Shown: positions 27,257 to 36,417 of the stretch, piece by piece
Layout: every line of letters begins with the position of its first letter
Numbering within the stretch: the first letter of the stretch is position 1
Notes under the pieces: model-generated
The model's database searches: none
Seen by the model: the letters and a program-made list of their open reading frames with translations, nothing else
What the model was told of the DNA's origin: nothing
Program-made: the position numbers and the translations under genes
DNA from: Burkholderiaceae bacterium
Lineage (GTDB): Bacteria > Pseudomonadota > Gammaproteobacteria > Burkholderiales > Burkholderiaceae_C
Assembly: GCA_919902775.1 (NCBI GenBank)
Contig: CAKKRJ010000007.1
Coordinates: 310,001 to 374,000 of the forward strand
DNA: 64,000 nucleotides
Direction: 5' to 3'

Positions 27257-27757
27257 ATGACTCAAGCGCTCATCGGCGTCGTCATGGGTTCCAGCTCCGA
27301 CTGGGACACCATGCAGCACGCAGTCCAGATTCTCCAACAGTTTGGCATCTCTCACGATGCCCGCGTGGTTTCGGCCCACAGAATGCCGGACGATATGTTT
27401 GCCTATGCACAAAGCGCAGCCGACAGGGGCTTGCAAGCCATCATCGCGGGCGCTGGCGGCGCAGCGCATTTGCCCGGCATGATCGCGGCCAAGACCGTGG
27501 TGCCGGTGCTCGGGGTGCCGGTGCAGACCAAAGCCTTGTCCGGTGTGGATTCGTTGCACAGCATTGTGCAAATGCCCAAAGGCGTGCCGGTGGCCACGTT
27601 CGCTATCGGTGCAGCGGGCGCGGCCAATGCGGCCCTGTTTGCGGTGGCCATGTTGGCCAACCACGACCCGGTGCTGCGCCAAAAACTGGAAGCTTTCCGC
27701 GCCGAGCAGACGGCCGCAGCCCGTGCCATGACCTTGCCACCCGTGGGGGCTGCATGA
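27257..27757 (+). CDS. purE: N5-carboxyaminoimidazole ribonucleotide mutase
   Basis: The 166-residue class I PurE has [21 protein letters not shown] (catalytic His) and [17 protein letters not shown]. It moves the carboxylate of N5-CAIR to carbon, giving CAIR. It is the first gene of purE-purK-sua5, with purK overlapping by four bases. The ATG at 27257 was chosen because the ORF upstream is shadow of the divergent thioredoxin gene. Confidence 0.97.
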   Translation: MTQALIGVVMGSSSDWDTMQHAVQILQQFGISHDARVVSAHRMPDDMFAYAQSAADRGLQAIIAGAGGAAHLPGMIAAKTVVPVLGVPVQTKALSGVDSLHSIVQMPKGVPVATFAIGAAGAANAALFAVAMLANHDPVLRQKLEAFRAEQTAAARAMTLPPVGAA

Positions 27758-28932
27758 GCCGCGCCATCTTGCCGGGCGCACTGGTGCACGGCCAGCCCGC
27801 CACCTTGGGCGTGATGGGCGGGGGGCAGTTGGGCCGTATGTTTGTGCATGCGGCGCAGGCCATGGGGTATTTCACGGCGGTGCTGGACCCCGATGCCGCC
27901 AGTCCGGCAGGGCTGGTCAGCCACCACCACATCCAGACCGGTTATCTGGACGAGCAGGGGCTGGCGCAGCTGATGCAGCGCTGCGCCGCCATCACCACCG
28001 AATTTGAAAATGTGCCTGCACCCGCCTTGACCACGCTGGGCGCGCATCGCCCTGTGGCTCCTGGCGCAGACGCGGTGGCCATTGCACAAGACCGCGCCGC
28101 TGAAAAGGCCCACTTTGTGCGTTGCGGTGTGCCGGTGGCCCCGCATGCCAGCCTGGAGACGCCAGCGCAATTGGCGGCGATCCTGAGCGAGGGGGGCGAT
28201 CTTTTTCCGGGCATCTTGAAGACCTCGCGCATGGGTTACGACGGCAAAGGCCAGATCCGCGTCAAGACCCGTGAGCAACTGAGCGAAGCCTGGGCGCAAT
28301 TGAACAACGTGCCCTGTGTGCTGGAAAAAATGTTGCCCTTGCAGGCCGAGTGCTCGGTCATTGTGGCGCGTGGCGCCGACGGGCAAATGGTGAATTTCCC
28401 GGTGCAACTGAACCTGCACCGCGAAGGCATTCTGGCCGTGACCAGCGTGTACGAAGGCGCCGTGCCCGTTGCTTTGGCCGAACAGGCCGTGGCCGCCACC
28501 CGCGCGGTGGCCGAGGGCCTGAACTATGTGGGCGTGCTGTGTGTGGAGTTTTTCATCCTCGAAGGCGGTCAGCTGGTGGTCAATGAAATGGCACCACGCC
28601 CGCACAACAGCGGCCATTACACGATGAACGCTTGCGACCAGTCGCAGTTTGAATTGCAGGTGCGCACGCTGGCGGGCTTGCCGCTCACCCAGCCGCGTCA
28701 GCATTCGCCCTCCATCATGCTCAACTTGCTGGGCGATTTGTGGCCCGAAGGCGCCAGCCCTGCATGGGACCAAGTGCTGGCCTTGCCAGGTGTGCATTTG
28801 CACCTGTACGGCAAGCTGTCTGCCAGGCCAGGACGCAAGATGGGTCACCTGAACATCACCGGTGCCACACCTGAAGCGGTGCGCGCCACGGCATTGCAAG
28901 CGGCAGGGTTGTTGGGCATGCAGGCCTTTTGA
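27754..28932 (+). CDS. purK: N5-carboxyaminoimidazole ribonucleotide synthase
   Basis: The 392-residue ATP-grasp enzyme shows [21 protein letters not shown], the ATP-binding region [12 protein letters not shown] and [14 protein letters not shown]. It carboxylates AIR using ATP and bicarbonate, supplying PurE. The start forms an ATGA overlap with the purE stop. The downstream Sua5-type gene starts within or just after its stop. Confidence 0.97.
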   Translation: MSRAILPGALVHGQPATLGVMGGGQLGRMFVHAAQAMGYFTAVLDPDAASPAGLVSHHHIQTGYLDEQGLAQLMQRCAAITTEFENVPAPALTTLGAHRPVAPGADAVAIAQDRAAEKAHFVRCGVPVAPHASLETPAQLAAILSEGGDLFPGILKTSRMGYDGKGQIRVKTREQLSEAWAQLNNVPCVLEKMLPLQAECSVIVARGADGQMVNFPVQLNLHREGILAVTSVYEGAVPVALAEQAVAATRAVAEGLNYVGVLCVEFFILEGGQLVVNEMAPRPHNSGHYTMNACDQSQFELQVRTLAGLPLTQPRQHSPSIMLNLLGDLWPEGASPAWDQVLALPGVHLHLYGKLSARPGRKMGHLNITGATPEAVRATALQAAGLLGMQAF

Positions 28933-28940
28933 AGGTGGCC

Positions 28941-29945
28941 ATGATCCTGAGTGCCAACGAAGCGACCATCGCGCAGGCTGCACAAGCCTTGCATGACGGT
29001 CAGTTGGTGGGCATGCCCACCGAGACGGTTTATGGCCTGGCGGCCCACGCCAACGACGAGGCGGCTGTGGCCCAGGTTTTTTTGGCCAAAGGCCGCCCTG
29101 CCGATCACCCTTTGATCGTGCATGTGGCCAGCGTTCAGCAAGTGCCGCTGTTTGCCGTACAGGTGCCCGACTTTGCGCACAACTTGATGGCGGTTTTTTG
29201 GCCCGGCCCGCTGACCTTGATCTTGCCGCGCCGGCCCGGCGTGGCTGCGGCTTCGGCAGGCGGACAGGACTCGGTGGGTTTGCGCTGCCCCTCGCACCCG
29301 GTGGCGCAGGCGCTGCTCAAGGCTTGTCTGGCTTTGGGCGTCCAGGGGGTTTCTGCCCCCAGTGCCAACCGCTTTGGCCGCGTCAGCCCGACCACCGCTG
29401 CGCATGTGCAGTCCGAGTTGGGCCCGGATTTGCTGATTCTGGATGGTGGTGAATGCGATGTGGGCATCGAGTCCACCATCATCGACTGCACCCGGGGTGC
29501 GCCGGTGCTGTTGCGCCCGGGGCAGATCACGCGGGCGCAGATCGAAGCCGCATGTGGCCGTGCGGTGCTGGACAAGGATGCGGCCCAAGACCAGGTGGGC
29601 CAGTCGGCGCCGCGTGCGTCGGGCACGCTCGAATCGCATTACGCGCCCCGCGCCAAGGTGGTCTTGATGTCGGCGCAAGACATGGCCCGCAAGCTGCAAG
29701 CCTTGGGGCCACATGCCAACAATTTGGGCTTGTGGTCTGCTCTGCGCCCCGACGAGGGGGCGGGCCTGGGTGCGGGAGTGGTCTGGCGTGCCCAGCCTGC
29801 CACGGCCGAACAAGCCGCGCACGCGCTGTTCGGCGTGTTGCGCGAACTGGATGCCCGGGGTGTTCAGCAAATCTGGGTGCAGCAGCCGCCCGACACCCCC
29901 GAATGGGAAGGCGTGCGCGATCGCTTGCAACGCGCCGCCGCCTGA
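28941..29945 (+). CDS. Threonylcarbamoyl-AMP synthase, Sua5 type
   Basis: The product is 334 residues, longer than E. coli TsaC (about 190) and matching the two-domain Sua5 form. The N-terminal YrdC domain has GMPTETVYGLAA, KGRPADHPLIVH, WPGPLTLILPR and SAPSANRFGRVSPTTAAHV. A linker and C-terminal Sua5 domain follow. It makes threonylcarbamoyl-AMP from threonine, bicarbonate and ATP for the t6A base of ANN-decoding tRNAs. The ATG at 28941 follows GAAGGTGG, a ribosome binding site; a TTG at 28929 is the alternative. TsaB, another t6A factor, is encoded at 32767. Confidence 0.93.
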   Translation: MILSANEATIAQAAQALHDGQLVGMPTETVYGLAAHANDEAAVAQVFLAKGRPADHPLIVHVASVQQVPLFAVQVPDFAHNLMAVFWPGPLTLILPRRPGVAAASAGGQDSVGLRCPSHPVAQALLKACLALGVQGVSAPSANRFGRVSPTTAAHVQSELGPDLLILDGGECDVGIESTIIDCTRGAPVLLRPGQITRAQIEAACGRAVLDKDAAQDQVGQSAPRASGTLESHYAPRAKVVLMSAQDMARKLQALGPHANNLGLWSALRPDEGAGLGAGVVWRAQPATAEQAAHALFGVLRELDARGVQQIWVQQPPDTPEWEGVRDRLQRAAA

Positions 29946-29961
29946 GCCGCCTGAAAAGGGT

Positions 29962-30216
29962 TCAGCGGTAGCGCAGCTTCATCACCAGAATCATCAGCGC
30001 CAAGCTGGTGGTGATGGCGTTGGCGATGATGATGGGCCAGGCCAGCAGCAAGATGCCATACAGCAGCCACAAGGCCACGCCGATGGTGAACAGGCTGTAC
30101 ATGCCCAGCGAAATGCCGCTCACGTCACGGGTGATGAAAGTTTGCCAGGCTTGCGGAATGAAGCTGGCGGTGGTCAGAAATGCGGCCAGGGAGCCGACCC
30201 AATCGATCAAGGTCAT
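29962..30216 (-). CDS. SemiSWEET family sugar transporter
   Basis: The 84-residue protein has three hydrophobic helices and the PQ-loop motif (TTASFIPQAWQ) of the MtN3/SWEET clan, followed by VSGISLGMYSLFTIGVALWLLYG. SemiSWEETs are single three-helix bundles that dimerise to carry sugars across the membrane. The substrate is unknown. It lies just downstream of dacB on the same strand (three bases after its stop), so the two may be co-transcribed. Confidence 0.88.
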   Translation of the reverse strand: MTLIDWVGSLAAFLTTASFIPQAWQTFITRDVSGISLGMYSLFTIGVALWLLYGILLLAWPIIIANAITTSLALMILVMKLRYR

Positions 30217-30219
30217 GGT

Positions 30220-31737
30220 TTATTGTCGCTGGCGTTTGGCCATGGTCTGGCTGCTGTCCGGCTTGTTCTGGTCACGTACCGTCCATTCCAGCAGCTGGTC
30301 CAGTGCGGGCCGGGCCTGCTGGGCGTTGGGGTGGTTGAGGATGGCCACCAGTGTGTAGCGCTGGCCGCTTTGGCCCTGCACATAGCCGGCAACCGAGGCC
30401 ACGTCGCGCAGCGAACCGGTCTTGAGCCACGCATTGCCAATGACCGGCGACTGGGGGTTGCGCTCTTTGAGGCGGGCGGTCGTGCCATCGACACCCGCTT
30501 GTGAGAGCGAGTTGGCAAAGGCCTGAGCGTGCGGGCTGGCGTGCGCCGCTTGCAACAAGGCGGTCAAAGAGGCGGCGGTGCTGCGCTCGGCACGTGACAG
30601 ACCGGAGCCGTTGTCCAGCACCGGTTCGTTGAATCCGCTGAACCCCTCGCGCCACCAACGGGACAGGCGCAGCCGCGAAGCCTCGAGGCGGCCGGGTGCT
30701 CCCAGTTCGCTGGACAAGGTCAGGAACAGCTGCTGCGCCATCACGTTGTTGGAAAATTTGTTGATGTCCTGAATGACCTCGGCCAGCGGCAACGAGGGGG
30801 CTTCCAGCAGCAGCCGGGCCGATGCCGGGCGCAGTCCGTAGCGCACCTGGCCGCTGAGGTGCCCGCCTGCGGCCAGCCACATCGCTTGCATGACGCGGGG
30901 GGCATATTGTTCGGCGTCCGGGTAGGCCACGGGCCATTCGCGGTCGCCGCAGCGCACGGGGTAGCTGCCTGCAAAACGCACGTGCAATGGCTGGCTGAAG
31001 TCGGCTTTGAGCTGGCTGCGCCAATCGTTGCAGGGGGCGTTGCTGGCGGGCAGCTGTGTGGGTGCAGCCAGGCCGGCCAAAGGGGGTTCGAAACGCACCT
31101 GCACCTGTCCACTGGCCGGGTCGGGTGTGAATTTGTAAATCACGGCCTTGAAGTTGAGCAGCAAGCCGTCGGGCGACACGTTGTAGGGGCGCAGGGGTTC
31201 GTCGTCAAACGGTTCGCTGCGTTCGCGCACCTCGAACACGCTGCGGTCCAGCACGATGTCGCCGCGCACCTCGCGCACGCCCGCTGCCACCACCTGGCTC
31301 AGCAGGTCTTGCAGGCGTTCCAGCACCAGTTTGGGGTCGCCGCTGCCGCGCACGATCAGGTTGCCTTGCAGCACGCCGTCACGCACAACGCCATCGGTGT
31401 ACACCCGGTTGCGCCAGACATGTTCCGGGCCCAGCAAGCTCAAGCCGGCATAGGTGGTGAACAGTTTCATGACCGACGCCGGGTTGCTGGCGGCCTGCGG
31501 GCGATGCGACAGACGGGGAGAAGGTGCTGGCGTGGGCCCGTGGCTGGCGTTGGCAGGGGGCAAGGGCACGATCAGCACGCTCAAGGCCGATGGCGGCACT
31601 TGCGCCTGGCGCAAGGCTTTCGACACGGCTTGGGGCAAAGTCTGTGCAAGCGAGGGCCCTGGCATGACCCAGGCCCCGGCCAACATGCCCGGGAACCCGA
31701 TGGTGAGCAAAGAGCGCCATGCGCGTGTGAAGGTCAT
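30220..31737 (-). CDS. dacB: D-alanyl-D-alanine carboxypeptidase/endopeptidase (PBP4)
   Basis: The 505-residue protein has an N-terminal signal peptide (up to about LAQTLPQ) and the three penicillin-binding motifs of class C low-molecular-mass PBPs: SVMK (nucleophilic Ser), SNN and KTG. The long insert between the first two motifs is typical of PBP4. It trims or cleaves peptidoglycan cross-links in the periplasm. It is transcribed towards the SemiSWEET gene and away from the EamA/tsaB operon. Confidence 0.93.
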   Translation of the reverse strand: MTFTRAWRSLLTIGFPGMLAGAWVMPGPSLAQTLPQAVSKALRQAQVPPSALSVLIVPLPPANASHGPTPAPSPRLSHRPQAASNPASVMKLFTTYAGLSLLGPEHVWRNRVYTDGVVRDGVLQGNLIVRGSGDPKLVLERLQDLLSQVVAAGVREVRGDIVLDRSVFEVRERSEPFDDEPLRPYNVSPDGLLLNFKAVIYKFTPDPASGQVQVRFEPPLAGLAAPTQLPASNAPCNDWRSQLKADFSQPLHVRFAGSYPVRCGDREWPVAYPDAEQYAPRVMQAMWLAAGGHLSGQVRYGLRPASARLLLEAPSLPLAEVIQDINKFSNNVMAQQLFLTLSSELGAPGRLEASRLRLSRWWREGFSGFNEPVLDNGSGLSRAERSTAASLTALLQAAHASPHAQAFANSLSQAGVDGTTARLKERNPQSPVIGNAWLKTGSLRDVASVAGYVQGQSGQRYTLVAILNHPNAQQARPALDQLLEWTVRDQNKPDSSQTMAKRQRQ

Positions 31738-31789
31738 TGGACGAGTCTAACGGTCGGGGGCCGTGCGGCGGGGCCGTATCATTCGGGCC

Positions 31790-32770
31790 ATGCGATTTTC
31801 TTCAAAAACCGTGGGCTTGGCCTCGGCGGTCATCACGGTCTTCATCTGGACGGGCTTCATCGTCATTGCACGGGCTTCGGCGTCGCGGGGCTTGCTGCCG
31901 CTGGACATCGCGCTGGCCCGGATTCTGGGCGCCAGCAGCATCTTGTTGCCCTGGGCCTGGTGGTTGATGCGGCCTGCCCGACAAGCGGGTCAAGCGGTGG
32001 GTTCGTTGGGCGGGTTGTCGCCCTTGCCCTTAGCGCCCACCCTGCAAGCAGGGGTCTTGGGCGGCTTGCTGTATGCCGTGCTGGCCTATATCGGCTTCTT
32101 TTTTGCGCCGGCTGCCCATGCTTCGGTGTTGCTGCCGGGCAGTTTGCCTTTGTGGACCACCTTGCTGGCTTGGCTGGTGTTGCGCGAAAAAGTCTCTTCG
32201 GCCCGGGCGATGGGGTTGGGCTTCATCGTGCTGGGCGACGTGTTGGTGGGTGGCGCGAGTTTGCTCAAGGCCTTGGAGGGCGGTGAGGTCTGGAAGGGCG
32301 ATCTGCTGTTCATGACGGCCGCTTGCTGCTGGGCAGGCTACAGCGTGACGGTGCGCCGCCACGGCCTGGATGCGGTGCGGGCCACCATGGCCATCACGGC
32401 GTTTGCGTTTGTGAGTTTTGTGCCGGTTTACCTGGTGTTGATCGGCATGGGGGTGCTGCCCACCCATTTGCTGCAGGTGCCATGGAGCGAGGTGTTGTTT
32501 CAGGCGGTGTTTCAGGGCGTGGGCTCGGTCGTCATCTCTGGCATCACCTTCACGCAGATGGTGCGCCACTTTGGCCCGGTGCGCTCGACCATGATCACGG
32601 CCTTGGTGCCGGGTTTGTCGGCTTTGGGCGCGGTGTGGTTTTTGGGTGAGCCGATGCACTGGAATTTGCTGGCCGGGCTGGCGTTGGTGACCGGTGGTAT
32701 TTTGTTTGGCGTGCGTCAGGCCAGGCCGGTGGCGGTGTCCGGCGTGGCCATCGCAGGAGGCAAGCCATGA
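31790..32770 (+). CDS. EamA/DMT family transporter
   Basis: The 326-residue inner-membrane protein has about ten hydrophobic helices in two EamA repeats, with segments such as AVITVFIWTGFIVIARASASRG and GSVVISGITFTQMVRHFGPVRSTMITALVPG typical of the family. It probably exports a metabolite or amino acid; the substrate is not visible. The ATG at 31790 begins directly before the first helix. Its stop overlaps the tsaB start (ATGA), so it heads the operon EamA-tsaB-rimI-udg. Confidence 0.85.
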   Translation: MRFSSKTVGLASAVITVFIWTGFIVIARASASRGLLPLDIALARILGASSILLPWAWWLMRPARQAGQAVGSLGGLSPLPLAPTLQAGVLGGLLYAVLAYIGFFFAPAAHASVLLPGSLPLWTTLLAWLVLREKVSSARAMGLGFIVLGDVLVGGASLLKALEGGEVWKGDLLFMTAACCWAGYSVTVRRHGLDAVRATMAITAFAFVSFVPVYLVLIGMGVLPTHLLQVPWSEVLFQAVFQGVGSVVISGITFTQMVRHFGPVRSTMITALVPGLSALGAVWFLGEPMHWNLLAGLALVTGGILFGVRQARPVAVSGVAIAGGKP

Positions 32771-33543
32771 GCGCCAACACGAACCCCAGGCGCTGGCTGG
32801 CGTTTGACACCAGCACCGATGTGCTGTCTTTGGCGGTGGCCTGTGGCGACCAGCTCTGGACGCAAACCTTGCCCGGTGGCGCACAGGCCTCCAGTGGCCT
32901 GATTCCGGCGGTGCTGGCCATGCTGGCCGAAGCCGACATGCCACTGGCTTCGCTCGATGCCATTGTGTTTGGCCGGGGGCCGGGCTCGTTCACCGGTTTG
33001 CGCACCGCCTGTGCCGTGGCGCAGGGCCTGGCTTTTGGCGCCGATCTGCCGGTGCTACCGGTGGACACCTTGCTGGCGGTGGCCGAAGAGGCCCGTTTTG
33101 CGCAAATGCAGGCGGGCCACATCGCGCCCGATGCCGACTTGACCGTGCTGGCTTTGCTGGACGCCCGCATGGACGAGGTGTACAGCGCGGCCTACCGTTG
33201 GCAGGCGCAGCCCTTGCCAACCCAGGGTCACTGGCAAGAGGTCTCGCCATTGCAAGTCGGTGCGCCCGAAAAAATCCACAGTCCGCAAGGCGCGGGCGTG
33301 TGGCTGGCGGGCAATGCGTTTGCTGCTTATGGTGAGCGGCTGCCTTTGGGTGACCGCTGCGTGGCCTTGCCCACCGCAGCCGCTTTGTTGCGGCTGGCCC
33401 CGGCCTTGTGGGCGCAGGGGCTGGCGGTGCCTGCCGATCAGGCCATGCCGCTGTACATCCGTGACAAGGTGGCCAACACCACCGCCGAGCGCGAAGCCAT
33501 GAAGGCCCAGGCGGCCGCGGCCAAGGCGGTGCTTCAGACATGA
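32767..33543 (+). CDS. tsaB: tRNA threonylcarbamoyladenosine biosynthesis protein TsaB
   Basis: The 258-residue ASKHA-fold protein has LAFDTSTDVLSLAV, VFGRGPGSFTGLRTACAVAQGLAF and later LALLDARMDEVY, all typical of TsaB. It is an inactive paralogue of TsaD that scaffolds the TsaBDE complex making t6A tRNA. Starts and stops overlap by four bases with the EamA gene upstream and rimI downstream. The tsaB-rimI pairing is widespread. Confidence 0.95.
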   Translation: MSANTNPRRWLAFDTSTDVLSLAVACGDQLWTQTLPGGAQASSGLIPAVLAMLAEADMPLASLDAIVFGRGPGSFTGLRTACAVAQGLAFGADLPVLPVDTLLAVAEEARFAQMQAGHIAPDADLTVLALLDARMDEVYSAAYRWQAQPLPTQGHWQEVSPLQVGAPEKIHSPQGAGVWLAGNAFAAYGERLPLGDRCVALPTAAALLRLAPALWAQGLAVPADQAMPLYIRDKVANTTAEREAMKAQAAAAKAVLQT

Positions 33544-34049
33544 GCGGTTCGGCCATGCAACCCGGCACGCCCGCGCGCGTGCAGCCCTCCGAGGCGATCC
33601 GCAACGCAGTCACCCTGGCCCCCATGACGCAGGACCATCTGGACGCCGTCATGGCCATCGAGCAAGCCGCGTACAGCCACCCGTGGACGCGTGGTAATTT
33701 CCGTGATTCGCTGAATCCGCTGTTTGATGCCCAAGGCCTGTGGCTGGAAGGCGAGTTGCTGGGCTACTTTCTGGCCATGCGGGGTTTTGAAGAAATGCAT
33801 TTGCTCAACATCACCGTGGCACCTGCCCGCCAGGGTCAGGGGTGGGGCCACATGATGCTGGACGCTTTGTCGCTCATGTCGCGCCATGAGGGCGCGCAAT
33901 GGCTGTGGCTGGAAGTGCGGCAAAGCAACCAGCGCGCCTTGCAGGTGTACGAACGCTATGGCTTTCGCCAAGTCAGTATCCGCAAGGATTACTATCCCGC
34001 AGACCGCCAGCAGCGTGAGCATGCGGTGGTGATGAGTTTGAAACTGTGA
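33540..34049 (+). CDS. rimI: Ribosomal protein-alanine N-acetyltransferase RimI
   Basis: The 169-residue GNAT acetyltransferase has EQAAYSHPWTRGNF, the acetyl-CoA binding motif PARQGQGWG and LEVRQSNQRALQVYERYGF. It acetylates the N-terminal Ala of ribosomal protein S18 in E. coli. The N-terminus is extended by about 25 residues compared with E. coli RimI. It overlaps tsaB by four bases and the udg gene by four. Confidence 0.93.
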   Translation: MSGSAMQPGTPARVQPSEAIRNAVTLAPMTQDHLDAVMAIEQAAYSHPWTRGNFRDSLNPLFDAQGLWLEGELLGYFLAMRGFEEMHLLNITVAPARQGQGWGHMMLDALSLMSRHEGAQWLWLEVRQSNQRALQVYERYGFRQVSIRKDYYPADRQQREHAVVMSLKL

Positions 34050-34921
34050 GCCTGGACATGAGCGACCCCACCCGATTTGACCTGGATGAACGCCAACGGG
34101 CCATGCTGGCCGAAATGGGCGTGCGCGTGTGGTGGCCCTCAAAGCAGGCCGAACCCGAACCCGAACCCGAACCTGCGAACCAGGCCATGCCAGCTGCGCC
34201 AGCACCCGAAGCGGCCCCTGTGCCGGCGGCGTCCACTGGGGTGCCTGCTGCAGCACCTCCCATGGCACCACGGGCCCAGCAAGCCGTACCCGCTGCACGC
34301 CCTGCGGCAGCACCTGTGCCGGTGGTGGCCACTCGGCCGCTGGTCGAAGGTGTGGCGCACATGGATTGGCGCGCGCTGCAAGAAACCGCTGCGGCTTGCC
34401 AGGTTTGTGACCTGTGTGCGCAGCGCAAAAATTCCGTCTTTGGTGTGGGCGATCAGCAGGCCAACTGGATGGTCGTTGGCGAAGCACCGGGGGAGCAAGA
34501 GGACCTGCAAGGCGAGCCCTTTGTGGGCCAGTCGGGCCAATTGCTCGACAACATGCTCAAGGCGGTGGGCCTGAGCCGTCAGGCACAGGGCGAAGGCGGT
34601 GTCTACATCGCCAACGCCATCAAGTGCCGACCTCCGGGCAACCACAACCCCACACCGCAGGAGCTGGCCGCGTGTGCGCCCTATCTGGCGCGGCAGGTGA
34701 CTTTGGTGCAGCCCAAAATCATCTTGCTGATGGGGCGTTTTGCCGTGCAATCGGTGCTGCAAACGACCGAACCCATCGGCAAGTTGCGCGGCCAGGTGCA
34801 CACCTACCAAGGCGTGCCGGTGGTGGTGACTTATCACCCCGCCTATTTGCTGCGTAACCCCGCCGACAAGGCCAAGGCCTGGGCCGATCTGTTGCTGGCG
34901 CTCAAGACGGCGCAAGGCTGA
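34046..34921 (+). CDS. Uracil-DNA glycosylase, family 4 (Fe-S)
   Basis: The 291-residue product's last 200 residues form a UdgA-like domain with four cysteines for an Fe-S cluster (CQVCDLC, KCRPPGN, CAPY), the active-site block GEAPGEQEDLQGEPF and the late HPAYLL motif. It removes uracil from DNA. Between about residues 32 and 92 lies a Glu/Pro then Pro/Ala-rich low-complexity linker, with an EPEPEPEP tract encoded by repeated GAACCC hexamers. The GTG start overlaps the rimI stop; an ATG four codons later is possible. Confidence 0.9.
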   Translation: MSLDMSDPTRFDLDERQRAMLAEMGVRVWWPSKQAEPEPEPEPANQAMPAAPAPEAAPVPAASTGVPAAAPPMAPRAQQAVPAARPAAAPVPVVATRPLVEGVAHMDWRALQETAAACQVCDLCAQRKNSVFGVGDQQANWMVVGEAPGEQEDLQGEPFVGQSGQLLDNMLKAVGLSRQAQGEGGVYIANAIKCRPPGNHNPTPQELAACAPYLARQVTLVQPKIILLMGRFAVQSVLQTTEPIGKLRGQVHTYQGVPVVVTYHPAYLLRNPADKAKAWADLLLALKTAQG

Positions 34922-34951
34922 GCGGCAGGCACCGGCCAGATACTTCGGGTT

Positions 34952-35494
34952 TCAGGCCCGCACGATCAGGTCGGTCAATTCGTTGGGGTGATCTGCACTG
35001 GAAAAGTGCGCCACGAGCAAGGCCGACACTTCTTCCAGCGCTTGCGTCAAGCCGGTTTCAAAATCGCCCGCTTGCAGCCGCTGGCGCAGGCCGTGCACCA
35101 CGTTTTGCCAATGGGCTTCGGTGGTGTGGCGCATCAAGCCCCGGTCGGCCAGGATCTCGATGCGCCGTTCGGCCAGCAAGAGGTAAATCAACACACCGTT
35201 GTTGTGCGCGGTATCCCACACCCGCAGGCGACCGAACCAGGCCATGGCCCGTTGGCGCACCACCGTGTGCAAAGGCGCATGCCGTCCGGCGCGCCACGCG
35301 TAGCTGAGAGGCAACGTCGCTTCCACGCACACGCAGATCTGGCCGCTGTGCCGTTGTTCGCTGGCCCGCACACGCGCTGTCAGGCGTGCGACCATGTCGT
35401 CGGGCACGGCACGCCAGGCCGCACGTTCGCTTTGCCAAAGATGACGCCAAAGGCGCAGCAGCCAAGGGAAGAGGGTTTCGCGTTGTGTCATCAC
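34952..35494 (-). CDS. TPM-domain protein (short paralogue)
   Basis: The 180-residue protein has a TPM domain: SGQICVCVEATLPLSYA, then AHNNGVLIYLLLAERRIEILADRGLM. No signal peptide or Gly-rich tail is present, unlike the paralogue upstream. TPM proteins are linked to photosystem repair in plants and to unknown envelope functions in bacteria. It is the third gene of a lemA-TPM-TPM operon, overlapping the previous gene by four bases. Confidence 0.8.
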   Translation of the reverse strand: MMTQRETLFPWLLRLWRHLWQSERAAWRAVPDDMVARLTARVRASEQRHSGQICVCVEATLPLSYAWRAGRHAPLHTVVRQRAMAWFGRLRVWDTAHNNGVLIYLLLAERRIEILADRGLMRHTTEAHWQNVVHGLRQRLQAGDFETGLTQALEEVSALLVAHFSSADHPNELTDLIVRA

Positions 35495-36417
35495 CAGCTC
35501 CCTGAAGCGCCACCACCACCCGCGTCACCGCCGCCGCCAGACGACATGCCGCCCCCGAAACCGCCGCCACCAAAGCCGCCTCCGCCATCACCCCAACCAC
35601 CGCCACCGCTTGAGTGGCCGCCCCAGCCGCCACCGTGCCGCGGGCCTGAGACCGGCAAGCCCCGGCTGAGCAGGCCACCGAAGAAACCGATCAGTCCTGC
35701 CAACAGGGCCATCCAGACGCGTTGCGTGATTTGCCAAACCAGAAAACCGGCCGCCGCCGCGCCGGCCAGCGCGCCCAGGCGCTGGCCCAGCAGTCGGCGC
35801 AGCACGCCAACCACCAGCGGCACCGCCACGAGCAGCAGCATGGCCGCTTCCACGATGTCGAACGCACCGACTTGAGGACGCGATGCGGCGGCTGCAGGCT
35901 CTGGCAAGGCCTCGCCCGTGATGCGGGCTTGCAATTGCGTCAGCGCATCGCGCAGGCCACCGGCATGGTCGCCGCGCCGAAAGGCGGGCACGATCTGCTG
36001 GTCGATGATGCGCTTGGCCAGTGCATCCGGGATGGCCCCTTCCAGCGTTTTGTAAGGCGCAATCCGCACCCGGCGGTCTTGCAGCGCCGCCACCAACAGC
36101 AGGCCGTCGCCCACGCCAGCGCGGCCCAGCTTCCAGGTCTCGGCCACACGCTGGCTGTAATCGGCAATGTCTTCTGGCGCCGTGGTGCTCACCAGCAGCA
36201 CCACGATTTGCGCGCCGCGCTCGCGCTCAAACCCGACCAGCTGCTGTTCCAGTGCCGCCATGTCGGGCGCAGACAGGGTGCCCGTCTCGTCCATCACATG
36301 CGCCCGCAAGGCGGGCACGGCCTGCAGGCCTGACGCATCGGCAGCCCAGCACGGCAGGGCCAGCAGCCAGCAGGCGAGTGCGGCGCTCAGCCAGCGGCCA
36401 AGGCGCAGCGGCATCAC
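35491..36417 (-). CDS. TPM-domain membrane protein (YgcG-like)
   Basis: The 308-residue protein has a signal peptide (ACWLLALPCWAADA), a periplasmic TPM domain (VMDETGTLSAPDMAALEQQL, GDGLLLVAALQDRRVRIAPY), two transmembrane segments around residues 187-245 and a long Gly/Ser-rich tail. This matches the YgcG family. It overlaps lemA upstream and the short TPM gene downstream by four bases each, so the three are translated together. The biochemical role is not established. Confidence 0.87.
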   Translation of the reverse strand: MMPLRLGRWLSAALACWLLALPCWAADASGLQAVPALRAHVMDETGTLSAPDMAALEQQLVGFERERGAQIVVLLVSTTAPEDIADYSQRVAETWKLGRAGVGDGLLLVAALQDRRVRIAPYKTLEGAIPDALAKRIIDQQIVPAFRRGDHAGGLRDALTQLQARITGEALPEPAAAASRPQVGAFDIVEAAMLLLVAVPLVVGVLRRLLGQRLGALAGAAAAGFLVWQITQRVWMALLAGLIGFFGGLLSRGLPVSGPRHGGGWGGHSSGGGGWGDGGGGFGGGGFGGGMSSGGGGDAGGGGASGSW

